Assembly (NCBI GenBank): GCA_905178155.1
Contig: CAJINV010000002.1
Span: 5,017,709-5,081,708, forward strand
DNA from: Amoebophrya sp. A120
Taxonomy: Eukaryota; Sar; Dinophyceae; Syndiniales; Amoebophryaceae
Length of the DNA stretch: 64,000 nucleotides
Direction of reading: 5' to 3'
Below, in pieces: positions 1 to 10,746 of the stretch. Every line of letters begins with the position of its first letter. Positions within the stretch are counted from its first letter, which is position 1. Under the pieces are notes generated by a model. It saw only the letters and a list, made by a program, of their open reading frames with translations. It made no database searches and was not told the DNA's origin. Both the position numbers and the translations under genes were made by a program.

Positions 1-2225
1 GACTTCACGGCCATAGACATGTCGTTGTGAAGCCCCTCATTCCCCCGGATGGAAAACTTCACGGTCTTTCCCTTGTCGGCAACCTCGATCGACATGCCCT
101 GCTCGCTCAGCATTTTTGCCCCGGACGCGGGGAAGAACTCCTTTTGTCCCTTCACAACCGGCTGGATCGACTCGAGGAGAAAGCCTTGCTTGTTGGCCAT
201 ATTCGGGTCGGTCTCGTCGGCCTCGAAATCAGGATCAATAACCCAGGACTATCAAATGTAAAAATGTCTGGGTCTGGAAGGTTGGAACTTGTGATGCTAA
301 CTTTGAACTCTAAAAAAATCTGTATTGCATGACCAGCAAGAGGAGTCTAGTTTGTGCTACGCGGGGAGGGAATTTCTCATGCGGAATAGGCATCAGGAAG
401 CCGTCTAAAAATCTGTGATGCTAGGTCGTGCATTACAGACATCCTGAGTCATGCAAAATATGCATGACAAACCCTGCAACATTCCAGACCCAGACATTTT
501 TACATTTGATAAGGACAGTTGATAGTCGATTCGCTCCATCCGGACCATTTCCTGTTGCCCAGCATGATGATGATGATCTCTTTCACCAGCTCGGGAAGAA
601 GCAACAGATGAGGAAACCGGTTTTTGCGACACCCGAATCCCGGTGAACTTTTTCGGCAAGAGATCCGAAACGCGCTCGCTATTCGGTGCGTACATCATGT
701 TGACAATCGGGAGAAGAAATTTGTTCTTCTGGTTCGATTTGACCTGTCCGTTGTCGAACATCTCCCAGCACATCCGCTCCAGCCGGCGATAGTCGAAATC
801 AACATTATTCTCGATTTTCCGTAACAAATCCAGCGATTGCTGCTCAGTCTTCGGAAAGAGCGTGAACTGCACCTGCAGTAATTCCTTCCCTTGTAACCCC
901 TGGAACTGGTTTTCCGCCAAATTCGCGACTGCCACGTCCGGAAACCCGGCGCCGCCACCGGCACCCGCGGCGTCCGCGCGGTCTTCGGGCACGTGGTTCG
1001 GGAAGAAAAGCGGGGCGAGCTCCGGCAGATCGAGGTAGGCCATCTGCTTCTCTTTGTTTTCTCGTTTGTGGGACTGCAAAACGGCGGAATTTGTGCTCTC
1101 CGGCTCGTCGCTTTTACTCCCAGCGGTAGAAGTAGAGGACAACTGGTGCAACTTCTTGTCAAACAGGTTGAAGTTCTGCAGCAACATCCGTTCCACCACA
1201 CTGTACTGCTGCCACCCTTTCCCCGCAAAGTCCATCGAGAAGTGGATCCAGGAGGGGTAGTACCGAGTTGCCGAATCACGAAGCACCATCGCGTTCTGGC
1301 GGACCACCGGCGACCCATTCGGCACTAGAGCGACTGCGCGGGGCAGTTTCGTGATCAGGAAGTTGTTCATCCAATCGTAGGTGTCCTTTCTGGTCGGATA
1401 GTCGTTCTCCCAATCAAATTTCAACAGTCGCCCGCTCTGTTGGTCGCGCTGCTCAGGGTTGCGGATGCTCAGCCAGTAGGAATTTTCCTGCTTGTAGTCC
1501 TCGCTGTCTCCCATATCGTCCTTGACCAAGTCCATCGCGCGGTAGTCGTGAACCAAAAACGGGTGCAGGAACTTGTCCTGCAGGGAGGAGTCGGCGAGTT
1601 GCGGGATGAGTGCGTCTTTATTCACCTGCTGGAACTCTTTGGACAACCAGGTTAAATCCGTGTTCCCGCCGTTTGATAAGAACTGCGACGCTTTGTCTTG
1701 TCGTTTTTGCGCTACGGTCTTCGGCCGGCGCTTCGGCGGGGGGCCCAGGGGGGCGGCACCGCGCTGAACAGGGTCGTCTACTAAAGCGCGGTCTGGCTGT
1801 AATTGAACTTGTCCTCCTGCGGCCGCTCGCTCGGCCGCCCGCTGCTCCGCGAGCATCTCCGCGTTGCTGCGCGCGCCCCGGAACAAAACCTGCGGTCGGA
1901 CCGCATCCGCGGGGGTGGGCGGGAAACTCGACGGCGCTCGGGTGCTGATGTCCGAGAGCCGAGACACCTGGATCGAGGGGGTTTGCAGATAAGACATGGC
2001 ACTAGAGCTGGACGCGGAACTGCGACCGTGGGTTGCCGCTGCCCTCGGTGGCGGGGTCTCCAACAAACCGCCACGCGAAGAGGATGCTCCTGTGCCCAGC
2101 GGCGCCGGCGTCGCGGGAACCGAGGGCGCTCTCCGTTCTAGGGGTTCCATACCCAGATTCAAGGAGGCTGCTGTTGGCTGTGCGGACAGCAACAGAGTCG
2201 CGGAAAACGCGGTGCACGTCTTCAT
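1..2225 (-). CDS. Secreted protein of unknown function, C-terminus outside window
   Basis: The start is placed at 2225, where the protein begins MKTCTAFSATLLLSAQPTAA, a good cleavable signal peptide. An in-frame ATG 43 codons upstream would bury this signal and was rejected. About 180 residues of low-complexity Ser/Pro/Ala/Arg follow, then a conserved-looking globular part (YPSWIHFSMDFAGKGWQQ, FDYRRLERMCWEMFDNGQ). The coding part runs 2225-512. An introner element at 250-511 then interrupts it, and removal with one AGGAC/GTCCT repeat joins YQLS to WVIDPDFEADETDPNMANKQ. The second exon stays open to base 1, so the protein is incomplete. I do not recognise the family. The apparent tail ending MSGSGMLQGL is read-through of the element and not part of the protein. 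Confidence 0.75.
250..511. mobile_element. Introner element, family A
   Basis: Perfect 30-bp terminal inverted repeats start TATCAAATG and contain the core GTCTGGGTCTGGAA. TSD AGGAC lies at 245-249 and 512-516. It acts as an intron of the minus-strand gene; excision with one TSD gives YQLS/WVIDPD. The interior is about 90% like 25054-25318 on the same strand, although the host gene there is on the plus strand. Confidence 0.93.
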
Positions 2226-4617
2226 TTTGATACGGTTCTTGGGACGAAAACAAATAAGTAGGTCTGTTTGGCGGGTGACTGTGGTTCGGGAAAGCGAGAG
2301 TCTCAATAAAATGATGCAAATGCAGATGCAGTGGAAGTCTTTAGCAGGTGGCAAGAAAAGGTAAAGATGCAGCTACCAAACTGAATTGATGCAAAGTTAA
2401 GTGCAACTTGACTTTTCAAATAAAATTGACGTACAAGTTGTGATGAATTTGACTACAAGTCGTAGAAGAGGTTTTGGGGTTGCTTCTGACTGAGGTTGAG
2501 GCACTGTTATGTTTCGAGCAGGAATGACGATGACCTTCAAAAGTCTTGTTTTGTTTGATAATGATCTCGCTTCGTTTGCTGGTTTTCACGAAGAGCAAAA
2601 TCTCGACAGATCGATTTGAATTTCGTCACGAGCAGATCGCGTTGAACAAAATTTGCTAAGATTCCTTTTTTCGAAAAGATTGGACCGACAGAGGAACTGC
2701 TTTTGTGAAGTAGATTTCCGGCACCGACACATAAATGGAAAAGCTTCACGTGATCCGTGATTTTATGGGGAGCGCATGTCTATACGTCAGAAAGCGCGTG
2801 ATGCATTCTGCAGCCCGAGTACGCACAGATCAAAACTCTCATACTTGAATCGCAGCGCAGCAGACACCCCGGCGGTGCTACCGCACGCGGATACGTAGCG
2901 GCACCGAAGGGCGAGGGCCAGCGTCGGCGCTGCCATGGCGCGATGGCGCCCCAAAGCCGAAAACACCCCGGGGGGCAGCCGCGCAGAAGCGCCGCACGCC
3001 GGCCGCCGAAGAGGAAGCGACCCCGCCCCCCTAGCTGCGAAATGCAGGAACCTGGCAGGCCCCCCCCCGGGCGCCGCGGGGGAGTGACGTAGGGGGTCCC
3101 TCGGATCTGCGCGCTCGCGTGTCACCTCCTAAGGGAAGCACCTAGGGAATGCATCGAATCCAGCAGCGGCGACACTGCAGCCGGAGGCCTTTTCGTTCCG
3201 ATAGAGATCGCCACGCTCGTGGTGGAAGTTAGTTGCGCCGGGCCTACTGTGTCGCGCCGGGGTGCAGCCTCGACTGCCCCGCCGGGGCGCGGGCGCGGAA
3301 CGGATCCAGGACGCAAATGCCGCGGCGCGACCGATAACGCTTAGCCGCCGCGCTGCGATCCGGCCGCCTTCCGCCGGCACATCAATCACCCGCCGGGCCA
3401 GGATCTCCGCCCCGCCCCCCACCGCCGGCATTGACGACGCTAACAGCGGCAGCAGCCCCCGCGACATGTGCGCCGGCCGCCCGGCGGTTCGCGCCCGTCC
3501 GTGCTCCGTGGCTTCTTCCACCACAATGCGCGCGACGCCTGCGGGGGCCGCGCCTTCGTTCGAGCCCAGCAGTCGCGCGCCCGCCTTCATCATTGTCCGT
3601 GCGGGTGACAGCGTGGAACCCCGGCAAACACCAGGCCCAAAGCTCCCGGCCAGCGGGCGCACAATATCCCGGCTGGTGCGATCGCAGCCCGCTGCGGGCC
3701 GACAGCGGTGCCCCCGCCCGCCGCAGGCGACGCCGGCCGCGCTGTGCTTCGTGAAAACGCCGGCCCCCGGCCGCCGCGGAGGCACCGCGCGGGCGGCGGA
3801 GTGCCCACACTGCGGGCGCACCGCGGCGCCGCGGACAAAACAGAGGCCGCCCGCTTCTGGGGGCGCCTTCTGCGTGCTCCCCTGCTTGACGCTTCCCCCT
3901 GGCCCGTGTCCCGGCTAGGCCCCTGCCGGCTCGGGCCGCGGCGCTTCTGCGCCGCCCCGGGCCAGCGGGGCGGCAGCCGCGATTTCCTTCGCAGAAGGCA
4001 AAAAATCCTGAGTCGCGCCTTCCACTTCCTGCCTCTCCGGCAAAGCATCCTGCTTCGTGCCATCCTGCTCCACAGAAGGCAAGTCACGACCCTGCGCCGC
4101 TGCCGGTGCTTGCGCGCACCCCCGGGCCCGGCCGGCGGCCCCAGGACAAGCGGCGAGCCGCCTCCAACCCCGGCGCCTCTGGGGCGGCCGCCGTGCGTCG
4201 GGGCTCGCGGAGCCCCGATCCGCACTCCCGAGGCGCCGCGGGCTTTCCCTGCTTTGCGTGAGCGCGCGGCAGCGGAGCGGGGGACTTCCCCGCCGTCGTT
4301 CGCGCTGCGAACTTTCCGACCGGACGCAGCATTCAAATTCGAAAAGCTAGGCTTCCTTGCTTCCATGAGCCCTACAGAACATCGAGCGGTGCGGGGCACC
4401 CAAAAAACAGCACGAACACGAACAAATAACACATCGAAGCGCTGCGAGAAACTCGCCCAGTTCACAAAAGGCCCAGCGGACTCTATAAAAAGGAAAAAAA
4501 TATGTCTTGAAAGCTGTAAACTGCACGGCAGCAATGCTTTTATTTGTTTGTTGATGATGGTCATGTCGAACCGTTTGGAAGTTGTTCTTTCCTCTCACAC
4601 GGCAGCAATGCTTGCTT
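2226..4617. other. Intergenic region containing GC-rich island 1
   Basis: 2226-2780 is AT-rich 5' flank of the secreted-protein gene. From about 2790 to 4330 the DNA turns very GC-rich, with C and G homopolymers and open frames on every strand (for example 3590-4564 minus and 3708-4856 plus) that encode Arg/Pro/Ala-rich noise with no motif. About 4331-4617 returns to normal composition and holds the 3' flank of the SDR gene. I see no gene here. Confidence 0.6.
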
Positions 4618-5823
4618 TCACATTTTTGATTTCATCTTCTCCCCACTCCCGCCCGCCTCCCCAGCACTCATCCCCGTCTTCACCAAACTCCCTCCATCCA
4701 CCACCACCGTCGTTCCGGTCAACCACGCTCCCGCTTCCGATGCCAAATACAAGCACGCGCCGCAAATATCCGCGTGTTTTCCGAGTCGCGGTTTTCCGAA
4801 ATCGCCGAGAATGTTCATCCGCTTCGCCAACTTTTCCTCTCCGACAAAATCAATAGTCCCGCGCATCATTCTGCTCGGGAACGCGCCCGGCGCGACGTTG
4901 TTGACCCGGATCTTGTAGACCGCCAATTTCGACGCCAAACTGGCGGTTAAGTGGTTCAGAGCGGCCTTACTCGCCTGGTAGCTGTAGGTCTCCATGCCCG
5001 GGATCCGCAGTCCGTTGACCGACGTGATGTTGATGATAGAAGCAGAAGCTGAAGAAGATGAGTCCACCGGTTTCATTGTAGTAGTCGACTCATCGCGAAG
5101 CAGTAGCTCCCGCGGCAAAACTAATGTGCTGTCGCACTGAGTTTTATTTCCTCTATCAATCCAAGCTGCAGAAGACAAGTTGTTCCTCTGTAGAACTCTG
5201 TCAAAAGCACAATTTTTCAGCAAAGGAAGCAACTCCTGGATCAAGAAGAACTGCGCTGTGACGTTCAACTCCATGACCTTTGAGAACATTTTCGCATCTT
5301 GCTTCTCCAACTCTGCGTTGTAATTCGTGCCCGCATTGTTGACCAAACAATCCACCCGGTTGTTGAAATGTTCCTCGCACCAAGCGCGGATTCTTTGCCT
5401 GCTTTCCGGCTTCGAGATGTCTATATCAGACAGGGAATAACACTTGCCGGAAACAGTTACATTTTCCTGTGCTGCCGCTTGGCTAAAGGAATCCTCGTCT
5501 TTCACTTGCAACTTCGCGGCCGAGCCGGTAGCATGGTGACTGGCTTTCGTCGCTGGGGGTTTCCTTGTTCTACGACCGTAGTGCGCGGTGAGCGCTGCCG
5601 CGTACTCACTGGTGTCCTTCCGGCTGCCAATTAGCACGTTTGCCCCGTTTTCCACAAAGCCTGCCGCGATCATAGCGCCGATACCGGATCCGCCCCCGGT
5701 GATTACGACATTTTTGCTCCGGACAGAGAAGAGGTTGTTGATGGCAAGAGACCCCACGGGCGGGAGAAAGTTCTCGTTTGCGACGGGTTTGGGCATTTTC
5801 CATGGGGTAGTATAAGAAGACAT
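4618..5823 (-). CDS. Short-chain dehydrogenase/reductase, RhlG-like
   Basis: Single-exon classical SDR of 401 aa, starting at MSSYTTPWKMPKP (5823). An upstream in-frame ATG at 5844 is less likely. The Rossmann cofactor motif TGGGSGIG lies near residue 42, NNAG follows in the middle, and the catalytic Ser and YxxxK are visible in ITSVNG...YSYQASKAA. The stretch after the Lys ends NNVAPGAFPSRM, which resembles NADPH-dependent 3-oxoacyl reductases of the RhlG/FabG type; substrate is therefore inferred, not shown. Two low-complexity inserts (TRRTRKPPATK... and the DSSSSASAS stretch before the catalytic Ser) enlarge it beyond the usual ~250 aa. No introner element or intron is needed to complete the fold. 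The C-terminal Met/Gly-rich tail is poorly conserved. Confidence 0.9.
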   Translation of the reverse strand: MSSYTTPWKMPKPVANENFLPPVGSLAINNLFSVRSKNVVITGGGSGIGAMIAAGFVENGANVLIGSRKDTSEYAAALTAHYGRRTRKPPATKASHHATGSAAKLQVKDEDSFSQAAAQENVTVSGKCYSLSDIDISKPESRQRIRAWCEEHFNNRVDCLVNNAGTNYNAELEKQDAKMFSKVMELNVTAQFFLIQELLPLLKNCAFDRVLQRNNLSSAAWIDRGNKTQCDSTLVLPRELLLRDESTTTMKPVDSSSSASASIINITSVNGLRIPGMETYSYQASKAALNHLTASLASKLAVYKIRVNNVAPGAFPSRMMRGTIDFVGEEKLAKRMNILGDFGKPRLGKHADICGACLYLASEAGAWLTGTTVVVDGGSLVKTGMSAGEAGGSGEKMKSKM

Positions 5824-6434
5824 GAAAAACGGTCGTAGCAACAAGATTGAGGAGTTAAATGGTTCACTTGGGTCTCAATCAATGCAAGAGACTAGTACCG
5901 GAATGTCTACGACAAGTAGGGTACCAGTGAAGCTGCCGGGCTCTACGAATCACAGACGAAGAGACTCTGGGTATTTACGAGGCCGGCGCGCTCCGTCGAT
6001 TAACGACAGGAAATAAAAGCGACCTGGTTCAACCTACCCCCACGACACACATGTCTAGACAATTACGTGTTGACCGCGAATACATAGCTAGGATGTTTAA
6101 GAAGTCTAGGTCAGCACTCTATTCGAATAAAAAAATCAGAATCACAACCGACAGTGAGAGACCACTGGCGTACAGATTTTGTTGAGTAGATGCTGCGTAA
6201 CAACCGAGCCATTTGATTCCTCCGACAGTTTAAAGAGTTCGAACAAATTGCGGAACAGTGTTAACATCCAACCACGGTGTCACCAGTAATCCCCGCTGTT
6301 ATTCCTCTTGTTCGTCCCGTGGCTGAGACAGCACTGCAGAAATTTCTCTTCAACTTCACTGGGCTGCTCATCTGCTCGGTTGATAAATGCGTGCAGAGAC
6401 TCTGATTGTTTCTATCGTTAATTGCAGTTTCGCG
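5824..6434. other. Intergenic, no gene seen
   Basis: Upstream flank of the SDR gene and downstream flank of the next minus-strand gene. Mixed-composition sequence without a credible open frame, repeat or RNA gene. Confidence 0.5.
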
Positions 6435-7379
6435 TTATGGGTAGAAGATCGGCGCCGGCGCGTCGGCTTCCTCCAGCGCTTCGTCGTAAATCTCATCCCA
6501 GCTCCACTTCACCAACGGCGTCTCGTGGAAGGTATGCAATACAAATACCAGTTTTAGGTCGTGGCTCTCTTGCATAGAAAATTCACAAGTACTTTTCAAC
6601 TTACCCAGCTGTTGTGCAGAATAGTGCTCATGCGATGCAGCAGCAGTTGCAGTGTGGAAAATAACTTCCATGTAGCGTAGATGACACGGCTCTCTACGGC
6701 GCAAAAGAGACCGCCGCCCTCAACCATTGTATCCATTACATAAAACGCGTGAAAGACGTATGGTTTCTCCGCCAACGCGTGCAAATCCGGCTGGCAGTAG
6801 GGAACGCAGGTACCGTCACGCAACCGGGTATGCATGAAACACGGGTTGGTTTCGAGCAAGCGTTTGGTTCGGCGGGCCAAGTCTTCCGTCTCCTTAAATC
6901 GACGGGGGGCCATACGACCTTGAGTAATATTTTGTCGTGCATAATTCGTATGTCGTATGAGCTGCACCGGTTGTTTCTGCTTGTCATCATGCCTACTTCG
7001 AAAAATAAACACAGGTCATGCAAACAAAGGCGCTGCTAGTTGTAAAAGCGATACCAAAGTTGAAGTTTGTCTCTTCGATCACCCAATCTTCTGCTCCCTT
7101 TTCCAAATCCTTCCCCGTCACGGCCATACCTTTGCGGGTGGTACCAATTTCACATCACACATGCCATCACTAGCTACTCACAACATTTTTGCATGACAAA
7201 AACTACAGGTCATCATGATCATCATCCGGTCGTCGACGAAAACTAACACAAGAAACATCTAATCCAGTACTTGTGTATCCCGCAAATTTTCGCGTCTGCA
7301 CCACCTGCGGCAACTGCAGCTTCCCTGCACCGCTTGGCCGCAACCCTGCGCGCAGGGTGGCGAGAACAGAGCGCGTCAT
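6435..7379 (-). CDS. Probable mitochondrial protein, unknown function, multi-exon
   Basis: The start at 7379 opens with MTRSVLATLRAGLRPSG, then QVVQTRKFAGY: Arg-rich, no acids, a typical mitochondrial presequence with possible cleavage at RKF/AGY. A second coding block (from about 7133) reads MAVTGKDLEKGAEDWVIEE, a third RMAPRRFKETEDLARRTKRL onward to GGGLFCAVESRVIYATWK. The last intron is a very short GT-AG one, about 6604-6567 (38 nt), joining HNSW to SHDLKLVFVLHTFHETPLVK; the protein ends APAPIFYP. The first splice (about 7260 to 7135) and whether 6930-7070 is coding or intronic are not settled: that stretch has no stop but contains the TGTCATGC-type motif common in introner elements. I do not recognise the family. 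Confidence 0.55.
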
Positions 7380-7836
7380 GGTCTTTTCCTTTGAACTGAC
7401 GTTTGTGTTTTTCTGGCTTGTTTGGAGCACTTTTGATACATCAAGCAATGACTTACGACTCTCACAGACACTGACAGAACTCAACTCCTCATCGGAAAAC
7501 CCACTCCGCTCTCTTGCATCGTAGGTCGTGGGGATCCAGGGAAATGACGCAAAGGCTCCGTCGCGCTCTGAAACAAAAAACGCGTAATGTGATGAAGGAA
7601 CATGAAACACACAACAAGCAATGCGAGACGGCCGCGAGCGAGTCTTTCCATACTTCGTAGGCTGTTGCGCAGCGAAAAAGCATTTCCTCTGGCTGTGCAT
7701 ACTTGTACAGTTTCGCAGCCACTGCAGCTCGGAAATGTCTTCCTTGCGGCTCTTGCTTGCTATTTCTGTCAGATCGAATAAACATCGAAAGCAGGCACTG
7801 ACGAGAAAAAAAACGGAACGCTCAACGCGCCGTCCG
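7380..7836. other. Intergenic between two minus-strand genes
   Basis: Short spacer between the 3' end of the small membrane-protein gene and the start of the mitochondrial-protein gene. An open frame runs through it on the minus strand (from 7877), but its composition (Cys/Phe/Ser-rich, no motif) and its overlap with the neighbour suggest chance. No other feature seen. Confidence 0.5.
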
Positions 7837-8220
7837 CTATCCATCCAGAAACAGTTTGCAAAAGCCGAGGAACCCACCGACGCCGAGTGTCAAAAAGCCC
7901 AGCTTTTCTGTCCTGCTCCAGTCCTTGTCCGCGATGACAAACCCAGCGATGCCCATGCTGATGAACAGTTTTCCCTGAAGCGCTATGGTTTCTGACATCA
8001 CCTGCGTGTTGCGGTCCATGCCAACCAGCATTTTCGACAGCAGTTCATCCTGCTTCTTGAACGCCTCCCGAAACGGCTTTTCCAGTTCCGGTAGCGCGGT
8101 CTTCACTGCGGTCTGCACCCACAGCTGTATGTCCGATTCCTGGATGAGGAAAGAAGAGATGGTCGAGCTCGGGGAAGATTTTTGCAGCTCGGAAACCGTC
8201 TTTGCGGCGGCGTCAAACAT
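7837..8220 (-). CDS. Small membrane protein with helical N-part, unknown function
   Basis: A 127-aa single-exon frame starting MFDAAAKTVSELQKSSPS. Residues about 30-85 (VQTAVKTALPELEKPFREAFKKQDELLSKMLVG...) look like a long amphipathic helix. The C-terminal third has two short hydrophobic stretches (LFISMGIAGFVIA and LGFLTLGVGGFLGFCKLF), consistent with a membrane hairpin or tail anchor. No family recognised. It is the first gene downstream of GC-rich island 2, whose edge begins about 120 bp upstream of the start codon. Confidence 0.65.
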   Translation of the reverse strand: MFDAAAKTVSELQKSSPSSTISSFLIQESDIQLWVQTAVKTALPELEKPFREAFKKQDELLSKMLVGMDRNTQVMSETIALQGKLFISMGIAGFVIADKDWSRTEKLGFLTLGVGGFLGFCKLFLDG

Positions 8221-8344
8221 GATTTATGTCGTGCGATATGCGGCGATATTTGAGATTCGTTCTAGAGGCGACGACCAAAGGACAAAACTCTTTTTCACGG
8301 GGCAAAAAGAGAAGCTCGATACTTCTTGACCCTTCGAAACCACT

Positions 8345-10070
8345 CAACCTCTCAGCGTGACTAGCAGATCTTTCCACGGCAGCGGTAACACAGAAAGGCC
8401 AGCTGACGCGGAAAATGCACACACGGAAACCGCGGCCAAAGGCCCGCTTCTGTTGAGCGTACTATCTTCAAGCGGAGATGGAGTGGCAGCAGCCCCGTGC
8501 GCCAAGCGCCGGCGCGAGTGTGCGGGCGCGGGGCCGCTACCGCTGTGGCAGGGAGCCGAAAAGCGACGCGCGCGCGCCTTAAAAGCGAGCGCGGGGCGCC
8601 GGCCGGCGGACTGCGACGGCGCTGGAGTGGCCCCGCAAGTACCGGGCAGGGCGACCGCCCTCGCCACGCGCGAAGCACTGCTGCACTGCTCCGGGCCGTG
8701 CCGGGCTGTGCCCCATGCTGCCACCTCTCTGTCCGGATTGGGGGCCTGGCCGCTTCAAACCTGTCGAAGCCCCCGCGGCCCTCTGTCCTACGTTTTCCCC
8801 GAGTGTGCGCGTCGGTTCCCCGAGTGTGCGCTTCTGTCCGGATTGGGGACTTGACCGCCCCAAACCTGTCGGAGCCCCCGTGGCCCACCGTCCGACGTTT
8901 CCCCCGACTGTGCGCGTCGGTTCCCCGAGTGCGCGCTTCTGCCCGGGTTCGTACAAGATCGCCGTCGTCGCGGCTGCTCCGTTTGCGGGCAGGCTTGCTG
9001 CAACGCACGCGGGGCGCTTCTTGGTGGAGTCGAGCCAGGGCCCGCAGGCGGCGCGCGCCGGCTTTTTTGGCGCCGCGCCAGCCGACGGGCGCCGCCAGAA
9101 AGGTCGGGCCTTTTCGGCCGTCCGGGCCGGTTTCCTTTTTGAGCCAAGTTCTCAGCTTCGTCGGCACGGCCTTCCCCCCCCCCCGACGGATCCCAACCGG
9201 GGCAAGCCCCTGCCGCTCGGCGTCCTACTGCGGCACATTCAGTGGCGGGGCCGTAATCCGAGGCGCACCCGCCAAGCGGGCGCGCCACCTTGCCACTGCC
9301 CCAAGCGCCCCACCTCGCCACTGTCCGAGCGAACTCCCCCGCGACCAGCCCCGCCCCCGGCGCTCCCCGCCCGGCTGCGCTGAATGCCTTCCAGCAGCGG
9401 GCGCCGTGGCGCGGCTTTCGGCCTTCTATGCTTTGGCACCTTCCGCGCCCCCTGTGCTGCGCGCAAATGCGACCCGCAAAGGCGCTCGCCTGTTCGAGTG
9501 CCGGACTGGGTCTTTTTCTGCGATAGCGCAAGGGCCTGCCAAAAACAGCGCGCCCGCGATCGCGTTATTAAATGCGGCCCGGGCCTTCCTCGCCAGGCGC
9601 AAAAAAATGCGCGGCCGCAAACTTCGGGAAGCGCGCGCGCCTGCTTTCTTTGCGTGCCAGGTATCTGCACTGGCGCGCCCCCAAGCACGCTGCCGCATGC
9701 GGGCGCCGTGGCTGCATCCGCTGCGCCCGGGCCGGCGAGCCAGCGCAATCCGCATAGCTGCCAAGAGCCAGCGTATGCATCCGCGGATCCGCGTGGCCGC
9801 TTAGCCACGTGCTTCCGGATTACGCTGGGCCTCGGGCGCATCGCTGGCCAATTGCAGTAAGCTGGCGACCGCGCCCCAGGTCTTTGGCCGGCACAACCGC
9901 TCTGCCCGCCTAATTTCCAAACCCACTGCGGCACCCGGGGGAACAGGCTTCCGCGCATTGCCCGAGTGCTGCCGGCGAGCAAGCTAGCCCACACTATGGA
10001 AAAGCGGTAGGGGCGCGGCCAATCTCAAAAAATCGAGCGCCGGCAAACTTTAGCAGCACGCACGTCCGCG
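8345..10070. other. GC-rich island 2
   Basis: About 1.7 kb of strongly GC-rich DNA with sharp edges against AT-richer flanks. Open frames of up to 435 codons exist on both strands at once (8497-9804 plus, 9239-9994 minus, 8361-9167 minus), which is expected from composition alone. Their translations are Arg/Pro/Ala/Gly-rich without domains. It contains a 105-bp tandem duplication but no introner element. Confidence 0.6.
8729..8938. repeat. Two-copy 105-bp tandem repeat
   Basis: Two diverged copies (8729-8833 and 8834-8938) each begin CTGTCCGGATTGGGG and run through CCCCGAGTG(T)GCGCTTCT; a third copy starts at 8939 (CTGCCCGG) and fades. It lies inside GC-rich island 2. The unit length is a multiple of three, but no coding role is evident. 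Confidence 0.8.
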
Positions 10071-10746
10071 CTCAGTAATTTTCGCCGGAATGAAGAACGC
10101 AGTCAGAGCAACTACCCCGGCAAAACCTCACCGCCACGGTGTGATACTAGTCAGGCTCAGATGTATTTTAAACAACCCGCATCAAGCGGTGGCGAAAATG
10201 CGTGCAGTAAAATTTTATCAAAGTCATCCGCTCTTTCTCTTCCCTGTGTGTCTCGGGTACAAAAAGCGTAGAAGTTTGCAGAAACCCGCGCCCCACCGCC
10301 TGTCGCATTAAGTACCTACCGAGAAAAAGACAAATACAGTGTGCAAGGAGACGCGGCAGCGCGGGTCTGGAACGCCTCAAATACAGGGTAGCTCATGTTA
10401 AAAAATTTCGAAATGCGAGAAGAAGTGATAAGAACAATAAATAGGTGATGGGGTTGGTACAAGCAGATTTACTAGTACAGAAGCGAAGAGGATGCTCACT
10501 ATTGCCCTTTACCATCATTATGCATTTTTTCAAACGAGATTTTGCAAAGGAGCGCCTAGACCCTTGCCCCAGCAACTTCTGGTAACGAAATCAAAGGCTC
10601 GTCCTCGGAGCGTACTGATCTCGCTTTTTGAATAATGTAGTATATGAAGTGCTCATATCAACTTCAACGCACTCCCCTTTCGACACCAGAGGAGGAGCAA
10701 CGGCTCGCTTGACATCACACCGGCCTGAACATCAAAACACACCTCC
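10071..10746. other. Intergenic, no gene seen
   Basis: AT-richer sequence between GC-rich island 2 and the 3' end of the MFSD5-type transporter gene. Only short open frames, without motifs or start context of interest. Confidence 0.5.

Noticed and set aside
3590-4856. Long open frames on both strands in GC-rich island 1
   Set aside because: Overlapping frames on opposite strands, Arg/Pro/Ala-rich, no motif. Expected by chance where stop codons are rare.
8361-9994. Frames of 247-435 codons in GC-rich island 2
   Set aside because: They overlap each other on both strands and cross a tandem repeat; no domain or signal seen.
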